Under the pieces are notes generated by a model. That model was given only the letters and a program-made list of their open reading frames with translations, ran no database searches and had not been told where the DNA came from. Positions 36,832-49,735 of a stretch of DNA of 64,000 nucleotides are shown here, piece after piece (position 1 is the first letter of the stretch; every line of letters starts with the position of its first letter). The stretch comes from Stutzerimonas sp. S1 (GTDB lineage Bacteria > Pseudomonadota > Gammaproteobacteria > Pseudomonadales > Pseudomonadaceae), in assembly GCF_025966695.1 (NCBI RefSeq), contig NZ_JAOEIY010000005.1:372001-436000 (forward strand), read 5' to 3'. The translations under genes were made by a program, and so were the position numbers.

Positions 36832-36859
36832 GGCGAACTCGGTTCGGTAAGGCACGCCG

Positions 36860-37657
36860 CTAGCTGCGGAGCGCGAGTTGGTCGGACAGCCGGACGAAGG
36901 CCGCGAGGTCGAGTTGTTCGGGGCGCAGACTGCCGTCCACCTGTGCCGCCTCGATGGCTTCTGCATCGAGCAGGCCTTTAAGGGTGTTGCGCAGGGTCTT
37001 GCGCCGCTGGTTGAACGCCTCGCGTACTACACGTTCGAGCTGGCGATGGTCGCGTGCCGGGTGCGGCAGCTTTTCGTGCGGCACCAGGCGGACGATCGCT
37101 GAGTCGACTTTCGGCGCCGGGTTGAACGCACCCGGACCGACGTTGAACAGATGTTCGACGCGGCAGTGGTACTGCACCATGATCGACAGCCGACCCCAGT
37201 CACCGCCGCCCGGCTCGGCGGCGAGGCGCTCGACGACCTCCTTCTGCAGCATGAAATGCATGTCGCGAATAAGCCCGGCATGCTCGAGAAGGTGGAAGAT
37301 CAGTGGCGTCGAGATGTTGTATGGCAGATTGCCGACGATTCGCAGGCTGGCGGGTTCTTCGCTCAGCTGGCGGAAATCGAACTTCAGCGCATCGCCCTGA
37401 TGCAGGGTGAAATTGTCGCGCCCGGCGAATTTGCTCTGCAGGATGGGGATCAGGTCGAGATCCAGCTCGACCACGTCCAGATGCGCGCCGCTGTCGAGCA
37501 GGCCTTCGGTCAGTGCGCCTTGGCCGGGACCGATTTCCACCAGTCGCTCACCTTCCTTGGCATGGATGGCGCGCAGGATGCGGTGGATCACGCCGGCGTC
37601 GTGCAGGAAATTCTGGCCGAAGCGCTTGCGTGCACGGTGTTGGTAGTTCTCGGACAT
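36860..37657 (-). CDS. rsmA: 16S rRNA (adenine1518-N6/adenine1519-N6)-dimethyltransferase
   Basis: A 265-residue SAM methyltransferase (KsgA) that dimethylates two adjacent adenines in helix 45 of 16S rRNA late in small-subunit assembly. [10 protein letters not shown] is the N-terminal signature, [15 protein letters not shown] the SAM-binding motif I, and NLPYNIST the catalytic NxPY motif IV. It lies between pdxA and apaG on the conserved gamma-proteobacterial order. Confidence 0.96.
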   Translation of the reverse strand: MSENYQHRARKRFGQNFLHDAGVIHRILRAIHAKEGERLVEIGPGQGALTEGLLDSGAHLDVVELDLDLIPILQSKFAGRDNFTLHQGDALKFDFRQLSEEPASLRIVGNLPYNISTPLIFHLLEHAGLIRDMHFMLQKEVVERLAAEPGGGDWGRLSIMVQYHCRVEHLFNVGPGAFNPAPKVDSAIVRLVPHEKLPHPARDHRQLERVVREAFNQRRKTLRNTLKGLLDAEAIEAAQVDGSLRPEQLDLAAFVRLSDQLALRS

Positions 37658-37789
37658 CTAAAGCTCCAGGCTGCAAGTTCCACGGCAGGCGGGAAGTTCG
37701 CAAGGCTAATGCAAGGGCGCAGAGTATACCGGCAAGGCCCGGCGACGGCTTCAGGCTGTCGCGGAGGCTGAGTGCCGCGGCGCCAGGAT

Positions 37790-38773
37790 TCAGCTGCGGG
37801 CCATCTGAAAGGCGGTTTCCAAGGCCACCTGCAGGCTGCCAGTGTCGATGTTGCCGCTACCGGCCAGGTCGAGTGCAGTGCCGTGGTCCACCGAGGTGCG
37901 CACGATGGGCAGGCCAAGGGTTACGTTCACCGCAGCGCCGAAACCCTTGTACTTGAGCACCGGCAGGCCCTGGTCGTGATACATGGCCAGCACGGCGTCG
38001 CAGTGCTCGAGATTTTTGGGGGTGAACAGGGTATCGGCCGGCAATGGACCGACCAGGTTCATGCCCTCGGCGCGCAGGCGTTGCAGCGTCGGTTCGATGA
38101 TCTCGAGCTCCTCCCGGCCTAGGTGACCGCCCTCGCCGGCATGCGGGTTTAGCCCGCAGACCAGGATGCGTGGTTGCGTAATGCCAAACTTGTCGACCAG
38201 ATCGGCATGCAGGATGCGGGCGACGCGCTCCAGCCGCTCCGCGGTAATCGCGGCGGCGACATCCTTGAGCGGCAGGTGGGTTGTGACCAGCGCCACCCGC
38301 AGGCCGCGGGTCGCAAGCATCATCACCACCTGTTCGGTGTGGGTCAGCTCGGCGAGAAACTCGGTGTGGCCGGAAAAGGGGATCCCTGCTTCGTTGATAA
38401 CGCCCTTGTGCACCGGAGCGGTAATCATGCCGGCGAAGACGCCATCGAGGCAGCCCTGGCCGGCACGGGTCAGGGTTTCCAGCACATAACGGCCGTTGCG
38501 CGCATCAAGCTGCCCGGCGACAGCAGGCGTAGCGAGCGCCGTATCCCAGACATACAGGGCGCCGGCCGGCGCGGGTTCGGTTGGCCAATGGTTCGGGCCG
38601 GCCGCGAGCAGTTCGATGCGCAGTCCCAGCTGCTTGGCGCGCTCGGCGAGCAGCGAGCGACTGGCGATGGCGACGAGCGCATGCGGCTGGGCTTGGCGAG
38701 CCTGCAACAGGCACAGGTCCGGACCTATACCGGCTGGCTCTCCGGGAGTGAGAGCGAAGGGGCGCGAAAGCAT
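37790..38773 (-). CDS. pdxA: 4-hydroxythreonine-4-phosphate dehydrogenase
   Basis: A 327-residue NAD enzyme of pyridoxal-5'-phosphate synthesis that oxidises 4-phosphohydroxy-threonine. [15 protein letters not shown] is the N-terminal signature; the metal-binding histidines lie in [23 protein letters not shown] and AMYHDQGL. The ATG at 38773 is chosen over the GTG two codons upstream. It is separated from surA by 82 bases that hold a strong terminator-like hairpin, so it may be partly uncoupled from lptD-surA. Confidence 0.95.
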   Translation of the reverse strand: MLSRPFALTPGEPAGIGPDLCLLQARQAQPHALVAIASRSLLAERAKQLGLRIELLAAGPNHWPTEPAPAGALYVWDTALATPAVAGQLDARNGRYVLETLTRAGQGCLDGVFAGMITAPVHKGVINEAGIPFSGHTEFLAELTHTEQVVMMLATRGLRVALVTTHLPLKDVAAAITAERLERVARILHADLVDKFGITQPRILVCGLNPHAGEGGHLGREELEIIEPTLQRLRAEGMNLVGPLPADTLFTPKNLEHCDAVLAMYHDQGLPVLKYKGFGAAVNVTLGLPIVRTSVDHGTALDLAGSGNIDTGSLQVALETAFQMARS

Positions 38774-38797
38774 GGGCACCTCGAGAAAGCAGTGGCG

Positions 38798-38834
38798 AAA
38801 AAAAAGGGTGACGCACCGGTTGGTCCATCACCCT
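38798..38834 (-). terminator. Intra-operon terminator-like hairpin between surA and pdxA
   Basis: A 7-bp stem (agggtga with tcaccct) with a 16-base loop that can itself pair, followed by eight T on the minus strand. It begins 21 bases past the surA stop and lies upstream of pdxA. Confidence 0.72.
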
Positions 38835-38855
38835 GTGTACTGTATGGCTTTGAGC

Positions 38856-40163
38856 TTAGAGTTTGATTTCCACGTACGCTTCGTCGCGAATCTGACGCAG
38901 CCACGCTTGCAGCTCGTCTTCGTACTTGCGGTTGCGCAGCAGATTCAGAGCCTGCTGCTCGCGGAACTCCTCGCTGGCATCCGTGGCACGGCGGCCAAGG
39001 ACCTCGAGAATGTGCCAGCCATAGGGCGACTTGAACGCGGGAGACAGCTGGCCGCTGGCGGTGTTGGCCATGATCTCACGGAACTCCGGTACCAGCGAGC
39101 CCGGATCGATCCAGTTCAGGTCGCCGCCATTGAGCGCCGAGCCCGGATCCTCCGAGAAACTCTTCGCCAGTTCGGCGAAGTCCTCGCCGGCGACGATGCG
39201 CTCGCGCAGACGTTGCACCAGCAGCTGCGCCTCTTCGTCACTGCGAATGGCGCTGGGCTTGATCAGGATATGGCGGACATGCACCTCGTCGCGCACCTGG
39301 GTGTCGCCGCCGCGCTTGTCCAGCAGCTTGAGAATGATGAAGCCTGGCGGCGTGCGCACGGGGCGGGTGACGTCGCCCACCGCCAGCTCGCGGACTTCGC
39401 TATCGAATGGTGGCGGCAGTTGCGCAGCCTTGCGCCAGCCCATGTCGCCGCCCTCGAGAGCGTTCTCGCTGGCTGAGCGGGCAACCGCCAGCTGGGCGAA
39501 ATCCGCCCCCTGCTGGAGCTTTTCATAGGTGTCGCTGGCGCGCCGCTCGGCGGCCTGGATAGCTGCAGAGTCAGCCGCTTCGGGTACTGCGATCAGGATG
39601 TTCGCCAGGCGATACTCCTCGGAAAGCTGGAGCTTGCCGAGGTCCGAGGCGAGGAAGTTGCGCACTTCCTGATCGGAAACCTGAACGCGCTCGGCGATCC
39701 GCCGCTGCCGCACGCGACTGATGATCATCTCCCGGCGAATCTGCTCGCGGGCTGTCTCCAGGCTCAGTCCGTCACGCGCCAGGGCGCCGCGGAACTGTTC
39801 GAGGGTCATGTTGTTGCGCTGGGCGATGGTGCCCATCGCCTGGTTGAGTTCCTCATCGGAGATGCGGATGCCCGAGCGTTCGCCGATCTGCAGCTGCAGG
39901 TTTTCGGTGATCAGACGTTCGAGCACCTGTTGCTGCAGAACGTCCATCGGTGGTGCGTCGGCGCCGCGTTTGTCGATGGTCTGCTGGACTTCGCGGATAC
40001 GCTGATCCAGCTGGCTCTGCATGATGACGTCGTTGTCGACGATGGCGACCACGCGGTCCAGTGGCTGTACCTCGGCGCTGGCGAGAGAAGTGAAAGCGGC
40101 GGAGCCCAGCAGCAGGGCGCCCGCCACTAGCGGGCGTAGGTAATCAGAAAGCTTGATCTTCAC
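38856..40163 (-). CDS. surA: Periplasmic chaperone and peptidyl-prolyl isomerase SurA
   Basis: A periplasmic outer-membrane-protein chaperone of 435 residues. The signal peptide ([22 protein letters not shown]) is followed by the N-terminal chaperone domain and two parvulin domains (starting near ANILIAVP and VRHILIKPS), the second with the [16 protein letters not shown] core. I use the GTG at 40163 ([11 protein letters not shown]), which gives the signal peptide an ordinary n-region; an ATG at 40190 lies inside lptD without a visible ribosome-binding site. The start overlaps the lptD end. Confidence 0.92.
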   Translation of the reverse strand: MKIKLSDYLRPLVAGALLLGSAAFTSLASAEVQPLDRVVAIVDNDVIMQSQLDQRIREVQQTIDKRGADAPPMDVLQQQVLERLITENLQLQIGERSGIRISDEELNQAMGTIAQRNNMTLEQFRGALARDGLSLETAREQIRREMIISRVRQRRIAERVQVSDQEVRNFLASDLGKLQLSEEYRLANILIAVPEAADSAAIQAAERRASDTYEKLQQGADFAQLAVARSASENALEGGDMGWRKAAQLPPPFDSEVRELAVGDVTRPVRTPPGFIILKLLDKRGGDTQVRDEVHVRHILIKPSAIRSDEEAQLLVQRLRERIVAGEDFAELAKSFSEDPGSALNGGDLNWIDPGSLVPEFREIMANTASGQLSPAFKSPYGWHILEVLGRRATDASEEFREQQALNLLRNRKYEDELQAWLRQIRDEAYVEIKL

Positions 40164-42888
40164 GTTCACGGTAGCCTTGGATGCCTTCATCGAGGAATGT
40201 TTCGGTAGCGTTGCCGATAACGCCGCCCAGCCCCTTGAGTACGATCTGCAAGAAGATGCCGGTATCCGGCTCGTCGTTGAGATCGGGATTGAGGCTGGTT
40301 TCGTCGTAGTCGATCCAGTAGCGATTGATCAGCCGTAGCTTCCAGCAGCAGCTGTCGTACTCGAAGCCACCGAAGGCTTCCAGTGTGCGGCTGCGGCTGT
40401 AGTCGTGCTGCCAGCGCCCGATGACGCTCCATTGCGGGACGATCGGCCAGATGAACGAGAAATCATGCTGGTTGATCTTGTAATAGTCTTCGATGTACTC
40501 GGCGGTGCCAGGCGTGCCGTAGTCACCACCGTATTTCCAGGTGCCGGTGGCCTGATCGAAACGGATGGTGTCGTTGCGGTAGCGATAGCCGATGTTGACG
40601 ATCTTGTTCGGGTTATCCGCGGGTTGGTAGTGCCACATTGCACTGCCCGAGCGCGTGCGGCCGGCATCTGGATCCCAGTTGAAGGTCGAGGTGAAGCGCC
40701 AGTCGCGGTTGTAGCGGTACAGGTACTCGAGCGCATAGGGCGATACGTCCGCCTGCGCATCGGGACGATCGATCATGCCGGGAAGTTGCACTTCGCGGTC
40801 GCGGAAATAGTAGATCTGGCCGATGCTGAAGCGCTGACGCTCAAACCCGTTGGGTTCGATCCAGCGGTTGGTCACGCCCAGCGACAGCTGATTGGCATCG
40901 CCGATGCGATCCTTGCCGGTGAAGCGGTTCTCGCGCCACAGTGAGGAGTAGCTGAAGCTGCTTTCGCTGGTATCGAATACCGGGATGTCGTCCTGATCCT
41001 CTTCCGGCACGTAGAGGTAGAACAGCCGCGGTTCCAGGGTTTGGCGGTAATCCTTGCCAAACCATTGGCTGGCGCGGTCAAAATACAAGCCGCTATCGAC
41101 GCTGAAAATTGGCAGGCTACGGTCGGGCGAGTCCTGAAAGTTCGCCACCTCGCTGCGGCCGCGGCTGTCCAGATCCAGGTCGTATTGGGTATAGGCATAT
41201 TTCAGCGAGGGTTTGACGAAGCCCCAGCTCCAGTCCAGCGGCAGGCTAACGCCCGGCTCTAGGTGCAGGCGCTCGCCCTCGGCACGGGTGAGGCCAGTTA
41301 AACGATCATCGTACCAGCGCTCCGGCAAGCCATCTTCATTGTGGAAGAAACCATCACGCAGGCTGCGCTGGAAGCTCACGAATTCCGTGTTGTAGGCGAA
41401 ATTGAGTCCGCCCGGCTGGAACGGCAGGTCGCCATCCAAGGTCAGTTGCGGCAGGCGCTCATAGGGTGTGATGTCGGCGACTGTTGCACGCTCGTAGCCA
41501 TGCGCGTTCAGTCGGGCGGTGTAATTATTGCCACGATAGGTCAAGGTGCCGCGCTGGTCGAGGTGGTCTGGCTGGTCGATGCCGAGGTTGGTATCCAGAT
41601 CCTGGAAATAGTAAGGATCGCTGATATCGGTGTAGTCGACTTCGGCCAGCAGGCGCGAATCCAGCCCGGTACGGTTCTGCCAGCTGTACATCCAACGCTG
41701 GTCTTCATACTCCGACTGCAGCTTGCGATCGTCATTGCTGTCGTCGAGGTAGGCGGCGCCGAACTGGCCTTCGCTGCTGTGGGTCAGGTAACGGAACTCG
41801 CCTTCCATCAACAGGCCGCGATCGGTCATCAGGTGCGGGTAGAGCGTGGCGTCGAAATTCGGCGCCAGGTTGAAGTAGTAGGGCGTCTGCAGCGAAAGCC
41901 CGGTGTCGCTGGACGAGCCAATGCTCGGTGCGAGGAAGCCGGACTGACGTCGATCATCGATCGGGAAGTAGATGTACGGTGTGTAGAACACCGGAATGTC
42001 CTTGACCCGCAGTGTCACGTTGGTGGCTGAGCCGAAGCCGGTGGCCGGGTTCAGGGTGACGTTGTTGCCCTTCAGATGCCAGGTATTCTCACCGGGCTCG
42101 CAGCGGGTGTAGGTCCCGTCTTTAAGGCGGATGATGGCGGTTTCTTCACGCTTGGCGTACAGCGCACTGCCGCGAACCTTCCCGGAGTGGACGACGTACT
42201 CGGCGTTCTCCACCTTGGCTTCGCCGTTGTCGAGGAAGATCTCGGCGCGGTCGCCCACCATCAGTGCATTGCGGTCGCGCAGACGAACGTTGCCGTTCAG
42301 TTCGCCGCGGTTTTCCAGTTGGTAGAGGCTGGCTTCATCAGCTTCGGCCTGCATGCTGCCCTGGCGCAACACGACGTCGCCGGCCAGGGTGGCGATTTCC
42401 TGTTCCTGCTCGTAGCGCGTCGCCTTGGCAGAAATATAGGTAGGCGCGTCGCTCATCGGCGTGTCGTCGAACTTGCCGGGGCGGCTCGGCTCGACGTAGG
42501 TGCCGGCGCAGTAGGGGCCGGTTTCGGCGAGCTGCGCGGCGGTCAACTGATCGCGTGGCACCCAGTCCAGATGGCTGTAATCGGCGCTACGCGAGGCCAA
42601 CGCACGGCCCTTGCTCTCGGTCACCAGCTTGGTGCTGGCGTCCGGCTGGGACTTCTCGGTAGTGGCAACTGCAGTTGTGTCGCCGCTCCCAGCACCTTGG
42701 CTGGGGCGTGGCGGCAGTTTGGTGGTGGGGGTGCTGGTGGCGCAGGACCAGCCACCGGTGGCGCCTGGCTGGCAAGCGAACTGTTCGGCCGCCAGAAGCA
42801 GAGGCGCCGCGATCGGCTGCATTGCAAGCAGGCCGCCAGTCATGAGAAGAGGAAATTTTCTACGAAACGCGGGATGTTTGACTGCCAT
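40144..42888 (-). CDS. lptD: LPS-assembly protein LptD
   Basis: A 914-residue outer-membrane beta-barrel that inserts lipopolysaccharide into the outer leaflet with LptE. After a signal peptide ([33 protein letters not shown] region) and a Thr/Pro/Ser-rich linker comes the OstA jellyroll (residues about 170-300: [22 protein letters not shown]), then the barrel. Cysteines occur before the jellyroll and in the C-terminal [12 protein letters not shown] segment, as needed for the interdomain disulfides. ATG 42888 is used; longer readings add a basic stretch without a signal peptide. Confidence 0.95.
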   Translation of the reverse strand: MAVKHPAFRRKFPLLMTGGLLAMQPIAAPLLLAAEQFACQPGATGGWSCATSTPTTKLPPRPSQGAGSGDTTAVATTEKSQPDASTKLVTESKGRALASRSADYSHLDWVPRDQLTAAQLAETGPYCAGTYVEPSRPGKFDDTPMSDAPTYISAKATRYEQEQEIATLAGDVVLRQGSMQAEADEASLYQLENRGELNGNVRLRDRNALMVGDRAEIFLDNGEAKVENAEYVVHSGKVRGSALYAKREETAIIRLKDGTYTRCEPGENTWHLKGNNVTLNPATGFGSATNVTLRVKDIPVFYTPYIYFPIDDRRQSGFLAPSIGSSSDTGLSLQTPYYFNLAPNFDATLYPHLMTDRGLLMEGEFRYLTHSSEGQFGAAYLDDSNDDRKLQSEYEDQRWMYSWQNRTGLDSRLLAEVDYTDISDPYYFQDLDTNLGIDQPDHLDQRGTLTYRGNNYTARLNAHGYERATVADITPYERLPQLTLDGDLPFQPGGLNFAYNTEFVSFQRSLRDGFFHNEDGLPERWYDDRLTGLTRAEGERLHLEPGVSLPLDWSWGFVKPSLKYAYTQYDLDLDSRGRSEVANFQDSPDRSLPIFSVDSGLYFDRASQWFGKDYRQTLEPRLFYLYVPEEDQDDIPVFDTSESSFSYSSLWRENRFTGKDRIGDANQLSLGVTNRWIEPNGFERQRFSIGQIYYFRDREVQLPGMIDRPDAQADVSPYALEYLYRYNRDWRFTSTFNWDPDAGRTRSGSAMWHYQPADNPNKIVNIGYRYRNDTIRFDQATGTWKYGGDYGTPGTAEYIEDYYKINQHDFSFIWPIVPQWSVIGRWQHDYSRSRTLEAFGGFEYDSCCWKLRLINRYWIDYDETSLNPDLNDEPDTGIFLQIVLKGLGGVIGNATETFLDEGIQGYREREDQAF

Positions 42889-43016
42889 CTTGTTTTTTGG
42901 TCCGTGCTTGCGGCGAGCCATCGGCCGGCTGGGCCGCACGCCTCTCGATGGGCTGAAAAAGATGCTGGATAATAAAGCATGACCCGCCTATCGGCTAGCG
43001 CCGTGGAGACCGCCTG

Positions 43017-44700
<1,684 letters not shown>

Positions 44701-44701
<1 letters not shown>

Positions 44702-45468
44702 TGTTCTGGCCTGTCACCGTATTGGGCGTCCTAATCGGCTGGTTGCTTGCGAGCATTCCCGGTGCGCTGCTTGGCGGGTTGCTTGGCCAGGTACTGGATC
44801 GTCGCCTCGGGCTGACCTCTTGGGCCCGGTTGCGCGAACGGCTGAGTGGTCGCGACGAGATGCACGGCAACGAGCTGTTGTTCTTCCTGCTGGGGCGCTT
44901 GGCCAAGAGCGGCGGGCGGGTCAGTGAGGCCCACATCGATGCCGCGCGGGTGGAGATGCGCCGGCTGGGACTGGATGGGATGGCTCAGCGCGCGGCCATC
45001 GAGGCGTTCTACCGTGGCAAGGCGAGCGGCGAGGCGTTGCGCGCCCCGTTGGCTCGGCTACGGCAAAGACCCGAAGAAGGACGGCGCGTGCTGGAGGCCT
45101 GCTGGAGGATGGCGCGAGCCAATGGGCAGATGGGGACGCGCGAGCATGAACTGGTGTTGCTCTGGGGTAAATGGATGGGCTGGGACAGTGCAGCCGTGGC
45201 CGCGCTGGATCACGAGCCGGCGCGCCGTCAGGAAGCACCGGCCAGCCGTGGTGGCGCCTACGAGCAGGCCCTGCGCCTGCTCGGCGTGCGCCACGATGCG
45301 GACCCGGCGACAATCAAGCGCGCTTATCGGCGCCTGCTCAGCAAGCACCATCCCGACAAGCAGGCCGGTGCCGGCGCCAGCCCCGCCGTCGTACGCGAAG
45401 CGACGGAGCGGACGCGGGAACTGCAGAGTGCTTATGCGCTGATTCGCGAGCGCCGCGGTTTCCGCTGA
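44701..45468 (+). CDS. djlA: DnaJ-like membrane co-chaperone DjlA
   Basis: A 255-residue type III membrane protein. An N-terminal transmembrane helix (VTVLGVLIGWLLASIPGALLGGLLG) with Gly-rich packing is followed by a TerB-like helical domain (residues about 60-160) and a C-terminal J domain with the HPD motif (SKHHPDKQ, around residue 220). It recruits DnaK at the inner face of the membrane. It follows murU in an apparent operon. Confidence 0.92.
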
Positions 45469-45486
45469 AGATCAGCGCCGCGTTTG

Positions 45487-46497
45487 TTATGGCGCGAACT
45501 GCCGGTCGAGCCAGCCCCGGACGCGTCGATAAAGCTGCTCCTGCTCGCTGCGCCGATCCGCCGGAAGCGCCTGCAGGGCGATCTGCTGGTAGGCGGGGTG
45601 CCGCTGACGGCGGCTGACGTTGAGTCGCTCGCGGGCATCCTCGATGGTGGCGGGCTTGTCCGGGTAATAGAAGTCACCGATCGCCTGTTTCAGCTCGCCC
45701 AGCAGCGGCGCCATATCGGCATCCTCGCTCTCAGGAACCTGCGCCTGCAGGAGGATCAGGTGCTTCACGTCCTGTGGGGTATGTTCGTGCAGATAGCGGG
45801 CGGCCCAGTACGCCCCGCTGCCATGCCCGAGCAGCACGATGGTATCGACCTGTTGCATGCGAGCGAACGCCAGCGCCGCTTCGAGGTGGGCGGTGATGCG
45901 TGCGGCCTGGTCAAGTGACGCGGCGGCCGGCTTGGTTTCATTCTCGGTTACCGGCGCGTCGGCCTCGGTGGGGAGCGCCGCGGTTTCCTCCGGCAGATAA
46001 CCTGCTGCGGCCGGCAAGTCCTCGGGCGGTTCGTCGGTTGAGGCCTCATCTGCTGCGCTGGCACCGTCGGCAGGTTCATCTGCGGTTGTGGCGCTCGGTC
46101 CGGCGGGCAGCAGATGGTCCGGACTCGGCAAGGACAGGCTGAGTGTTTGCCAGCCGTTGTCCGGTAGTCGTGAGCGCAGCGGGGCGACGACCCGTGGCCA
46201 GTCGGCGGTTTCGCCATCCGCTGGCAGAATCACGATCAAACCTTTCGTTCGGGCGGTGTTTGCCAGTTGATGCAGCGCCAGGAAGCGCTCCTCGCCCGCC
46301 TGCAACTCCCGCACTTGCTGCGGATACTTGCGCGCCAGTTCCAATGCCGTCTGGACATTGCGCTCGAGCAGCGGTGCGCGGGGGGCGGTACTGGTCGGTG
46401 GGGCGGCTTCGTCCTGTGGTGCGGACGCTGGGTCTTCGCCCCAGGCGGTGAGCGACAACAGCAGCGACAGGGCGCTGACGGACAGTCTGGACAGCAT
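45487..46497 (-). CDS. DUF3530 family protein, secreted alpha/beta-hydrolase-like
   Basis: A 336-residue protein with a signal peptide (MLSRLSVSALSLLLSLTAWG). The region around residues 75-120 (GLIVILPADGETADW) and 235-260 (DTIVLLGHGSGAYWAARYL) resembles an alpha/beta-hydrolase, with Ser in GHGSG as the possible nucleophile elbow. Between them, about residues 130-195, is a low-complexity Ala/Asp/Glu/Pro stretch that is probably a flexible insert. Function is not known. Convergent with djlA with an 18-base gap. Confidence 0.82.
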   Translation of the reverse strand: MLSRLSVSALSLLLSLTAWGEDPASAPQDEAAPPTSTAPRAPLLERNVQTALELARKYPQQVRELQAGEERFLALHQLANTARTKGLIVILPADGETADWPRVVAPLRSRLPDNGWQTLSLSLPSPDHLLPAGPSATTADEPADGASAADEASTDEPPEDLPAAAGYLPEETAALPTEADAPVTENETKPAAASLDQAARITAHLEAALAFARMQQVDTIVLLGHGSGAYWAARYLHEHTPQDVKHLILLQAQVPESEDADMAPLLGELKQAIGDFYYPDKPATIEDARERLNVSRRQRHPAYQQIALQALPADRRSEQEQLYRRVRGWLDRQFAP

Positions 46498-46623
46498 CGG
46501 TGAGGCTCCTTGGCAAGGTCGCCAGCCTATCCTTTGGACGTGCATCCTGGCCAGACGTCGGCCCCGTCGCAGCGCGCGTCGGGTACACTATGCGCCCCGT
46601 TTTTCTGCCGCCAGAGGTGCGTC

Positions 46624-47298
46624 ATGCAGCCGTTCGCCATCGCTCCGTCCATCCTTTCTGCCGACTTTGCCCGTCTGGGCGAAGAGGTCGACAAGGTCCT
46701 CGCCGCCGGAGCCGATATCGTTCACTTCGATGTGATGGATAACCATTACGTGCCCAACCTGACCATCGGGCCGATGGTCTGTGCGGCGTTGCGCAAGTAC
46801 GGCATCACCGCCCCGATCGACGCGCACCTGATGGTCAAGCCGGTGGATCGCATCATCGGCGATTTCCTCGAGGCGGGGGCCAGCTACATCACCTTCCACC
46901 CGGAAGCCTCCGAGCATATCGACCGCTCGCTGCAGCTGATCAGGGACGGCGGTGCCAAGGCCGGCCTGGTGTTCAATCCGGCGACGCCACTGGACTGCCT
47001 GAAGTACGTGATGGACAAGGTCGACATGATCCTCTTGATGAGCGTCAACCCCGGCTTCGGCGGGCAGAAGTTCATCCCCGGTACGCTGGCCAAGCTGCGC
47101 GAAGCGCGCGCGTTGATCGATGCCAGCGGTCGTGATATTCGCCTGGAGATCGATGGCGGCGTAAACGTGAAGAACATCCGCGAGATCGCCGAGGCAGGTG
47201 CCGACACCTTTGTCGCCGGGTCGGCGATCTTCAGTCAGCCGGATTACAAGGCGGTTATCGACGCCATGCGCAGCGAGCTGGACCAGGTTCGGACATGA
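46624..47298 (+). CDS. rpe: Ribulose-phosphate 3-epimerase
   Basis: A 224-residue TIM-barrel enzyme interconverting ribulose-5-phosphate and xylulose-5-phosphate. The first strand [28 protein letters not shown] (metal-binding His and catalytic Asp), [17 protein letters not shown] and EIDGGVN are all in family order. The ATG at 46624 is used; the ORF can be read from 46510 but only with a non-conserved leader. Overlaps gph by four bases. Confidence 0.97.
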   Translation: MQPFAIAPSILSADFARLGEEVDKVLAAGADIVHFDVMDNHYVPNLTIGPMVCAALRKYGITAPIDAHLMVKPVDRIIGDFLEAGASYITFHPEASEHIDRSLQLIRDGGAKAGLVFNPATPLDCLKYVMDKVDMILLMSVNPGFGGQKFIPGTLAKLREARALIDASGRDIRLEIDGGVNVKNIREIAEAGADTFVAGSAIFSQPDYKAVIDAMRSELDQVRT

Positions 47299-47996
47299 CG
47301 CGCATCGAGCAGCTGTTCGACGGCTGCGTGCCGCGCCTGGTGATGTTCGATCTGGACGGCACGCTGATGGACTCGGTCCCGGATCTCGCCGCCGCGGTAG
47401 ACAGCATGCTGCGCCAGCTGGGCCGTGAACCGGCGGGCGTCGAGCGCGTGCGCGACTGGGTTGGCAATGGCTCGCGCGTGCTGGTGCGTCGCGCCCTGGC
47501 CGGTCATTACGAGCATGCCGGCATCGGCGATGCCGCGACGGAGCGCGCGCTGGCGCTGTTCCTGCGGGCCTATGCCGGCTCTCATGCGCTGACGACGGTT
47601 TACCCTGGCGTACGTGAATGCCTGGACTGGCTCGCCGCGCGGAAGGTCGGCCTGGCCGTGATCACCAATAAACCGTCGCAGTTCGTTGCGCCGCTGCTGG
47701 AGGAGAAGGGCCTGGGCGGCTACTTCAGCTGGCTGGTGGGTGGCGATACGTTACCGCAGCAGAAGCCTGATCCGGCAGCGCTGTTCTGGGTGATGGACAA
47801 GGCGGGCGTGAAACCGGGCGAGGCGCTGTTCATCGGCGACTCGCGCAACGATGTACAGGCGGCCAACGCGGCTGGCGTGCGCTGTGTCGGCGTGACCTAT
47901 GGCTATAACCACGGTCGGCCGATCACTGAAGAGCGCCCGGCGTTGGTGCTGGATGACTTGCGGCTGCTGGTTGCTTCGGCTTCTGGGCTGCGCTAG
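47295..47996 (+). CDS. gph: Phosphoglycolate phosphatase
   Basis: A 233-residue HAD-family phosphatase. The nucleophile motif [11 protein letters not shown] is near residue 18, motif II is ITNKPSQF, motif [13 protein letters not shown], and motif [14 protein letters not shown]. It recycles 2-phosphoglycolate from DNA repair. The rpe-gph-trpE order is that of Pseudomonas. A MupP-like role cannot be excluded by motif alone because the two phosphatases are close. Confidence 0.92.
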   Translation: MTRIEQLFDGCVPRLVMFDLDGTLMDSVPDLAAAVDSMLRQLGREPAGVERVRDWVGNGSRVLVRRALAGHYEHAGIGDAATERALALFLRAYAGSHALTTVYPGVRECLDWLAARKVGLAVITNKPSQFVAPLLEEKGLGGYFSWLVGGDTLPQQKPDPAALFWVMDKAGVKPGEALFIGDSRNDVQAANAAGVRCVGVTYGYNHGRPITEERPALVLDDLRLLVASASGLR

Positions 47997-48035
47997 TGTG
48001 GCCAGACTTTTATACCCCGCCGAAGAGATCAGATC

Positions 48036-48104
48036 GTGGTGGTTGCCCGCAAACAGTGGATGAAGGTCATCAAGGCTCTGGCCCGTTGGCGCTGGCGCGC
48101 CTGA
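48036..48104 (+). CDS. trp leader peptide (TrpL), 22 codons
   Basis: A short frame starting at GTG 48036 and ending TGA at 48102-48104, reading VVVARKQWMKVIKALARWRW plus two residues. It has three Trp codons (48057, 48087, 48093), the last two separated by one codon, and a purine-rich gaagag upstream. It ends 72 bases before trpE and is followed by a terminator hairpin, so it fits ribosome-mediated attenuation as described for trpE of P. putida. It is too short for usual gene finders. Confidence 0.78.
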   Translation: MVVARKQWMKVIKALARWRWRA

Positions 48105-48115
48105 TCATTGTCCAG

Positions 48116-48137
48116 CCGGCCCTGCGCCGGTGTGTTT
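48116..48137 (+). terminator. trpE attenuator (terminator half)
   Basis: A ccggc/gccgg stem with a five-base loop and a tgtgttt tail, directly after the leader stop codon. The leader segment around 48080-48100 (gcgctggcgc) can pair with neighbouring sequence to offer an alternative fold. Confidence 0.6.
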
Positions 48138-48176
48138 GCGAACTTATCTGTGTGACCCTCAAGCCACGAGGCTGAT

Positions 48177-49658
48177 ATGACCCGCGAAGAATTCCTGCGC
48201 CTGGCCGCCGAAGGCCACAATCGCATTCCGCTGTCGTTCGAAACGCTGGCCGATTTCGATACGCCGCTGTCGCTGTACCTCAAGCTGGCCGATGCGCCTA
48301 ACTCCTACCTGCTCGAGTCGGTACAGGGCGGTGAGAAGTGGGGGCGCTACTCGATCATCGGTCTGCCGTGCCGCACGGTGCTGCGCGTGCACGATCACCG
48401 CATCAGCGTGACGGTTGACGGCGTCGAGACGGAGTCGGACGAGGTTGAAGATCCGCTACGCTTCGTCGAGGCATTTCAGCAGCGCTACCGCGTGGCACCG
48501 GTATCCGGACTGCCGCGCTTCAATGGCGGCCTGGTCGGCTACTTCGGCTACGACAGCGTGCGCTACGTCGAGCGCAAGCTGGCGCATTGTCAGCACCCTG
48601 ACCCGCTGGGTACGCCGGATATCCTGCTGATGGTTTCCGACGCCGTGGTGGTATTCGACAATCTGGCCGGCAAGCTGCATTGCATCGTGCTGGTCGATCC
48701 GGCCGTTGAGGGGGCCTATGAGCAGGGGCTGGCGCATCTTTCGGCGTTGCGCGAGAAACTGCGGCAGCCGATCACGCCGCGCCTGGGGCTGGATTTCCAG
48801 GCGGCTGCCGGCAGCGAGCCGGTGTTCCGCTCCAGCTTTAGCCGCGACGACTACGAGCAGGCGGTCAACCGCATCAAGGACTACATCCTCGCTGGCGACT
48901 GCATGCAGGTGGTGATCTCCCAGCGCATGTCGATTCCGTTTTCCGCTGCGCCGATCGATCTGTACCGTGCGCTGCGCTGCTTCAATCCGACGCCCTACAT
49001 GTACTTCTTCAATTTCGGCGACTTCCATGTGGTGGGCTCGTCGCCGGAGGTGCTGGTACGGGTCGAGGATGGCCTGGTCACCGTACGACCGATCGCCGGT
49101 ACACGCCCGCGCGGCGCGACTGACGAAGCGGACCGGGCGCTGGAGCAGGATCTGCTATCCGATTCCAAGGAGTTGGCCGAGCACCTGATGCTGATCGATC
49201 TGGGGCGCAACGATGTTGGGCGGGTGGCCGAGACCGGTTCGGTGAAGGTGACCGAGAAGATGGTCATCGAGCGCTATTCCAATGTCATGCACATCGTCTC
49301 CAACGTTACCGGCCAGCTCAAGTCGCGGCTGAGTGCGATGGATGCGCTGCGAGCGATCCTGCCTGCGGGCACGCTATCCGGCGCGCCGAAGGTCCGCGCG
49401 ATGGAAATCATCGACGAGCTGGAGCCGGTCAAGCGCGGTGTCTACGGCGGTGCGGTCGGTTACTTGGCATGGAACGGCAACATGGATACGGCGATCGCCA
49501 TCCGCACGGCGGTGATCAAGGATGGCGAACTGCACGTGCAGGCTGGCGCCGGCATCGTGGCCGACTCGCAGCCGGCATTGGAGTGGGAGGAAACGCTGAA
49601 CAAGCGCCGCGCCATGTTCCGCGCAGTGGCCCTGGCCGAGCAGCGCGACGAGCGCTGA
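48177..49658 (+). CDS. trpE: Anthranilate synthase component I
   Basis: A 493-residue chorismate-using enzyme. The tryptophan feedback site is [15 protein letters not shown] around residues 40-55, and the C-terminal catalytic part has [20 protein letters not shown] and [19 protein letters not shown]. It makes anthranilate with TrpG. The gene is separate from trpGDC by only 77 bases and is preceded by a leader peptide and attenuator. Confidence 0.97.
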   Translation: MTREEFLRLAAEGHNRIPLSFETLADFDTPLSLYLKLADAPNSYLLESVQGGEKWGRYSIIGLPCRTVLRVHDHRISVTVDGVETESDEVEDPLRFVEAFQQRYRVAPVSGLPRFNGGLVGYFGYDSVRYVERKLAHCQHPDPLGTPDILLMVSDAVVVFDNLAGKLHCIVLVDPAVEGAYEQGLAHLSALREKLRQPITPRLGLDFQAAAGSEPVFRSSFSRDDYEQAVNRIKDYILAGDCMQVVISQRMSIPFSAAPIDLYRALRCFNPTPYMYFFNFGDFHVVGSSPEVLVRVEDGLVTVRPIAGTRPRGATDEADRALEQDLLSDSKELAEHLMLIDLGRNDVGRVAETGSVKVTEKMVIERYSNVMHIVSNVTGQLKSRLSAMDALRAILPAGTLSGAPKVRAMEIIDELEPVKRGVYGGAVGYLAWNGNMDTAIAIRTAVIKDGELHVQAGAGIVADSQPALEWEETLNKRRAMFRAVALAEQRDER

Positions 49659-49735
49659 GCGGATGCCTCTCCGAGTGGACCGCACTGCGCGCGTAGCGCC
49701 AGGCCGAACTCCCTGAAATGAACGGGTGACCCCAT

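Noticed and set aside
45960-46110. Low-complexity Ala/Asp/Pro stretch in the DUF3530 gene as a frameshift
   Set aside because: The conserved strands on both sides are in the same frame, so a flexible in-frame insert explains it.
49659-49735. A possible second trp leader peptide before trpG
   Set aside because: Trp attenuation of trpGDC is described in P. putida, but the short frames here contain at most one Trp codon and no convincing hairpin with a T-run.
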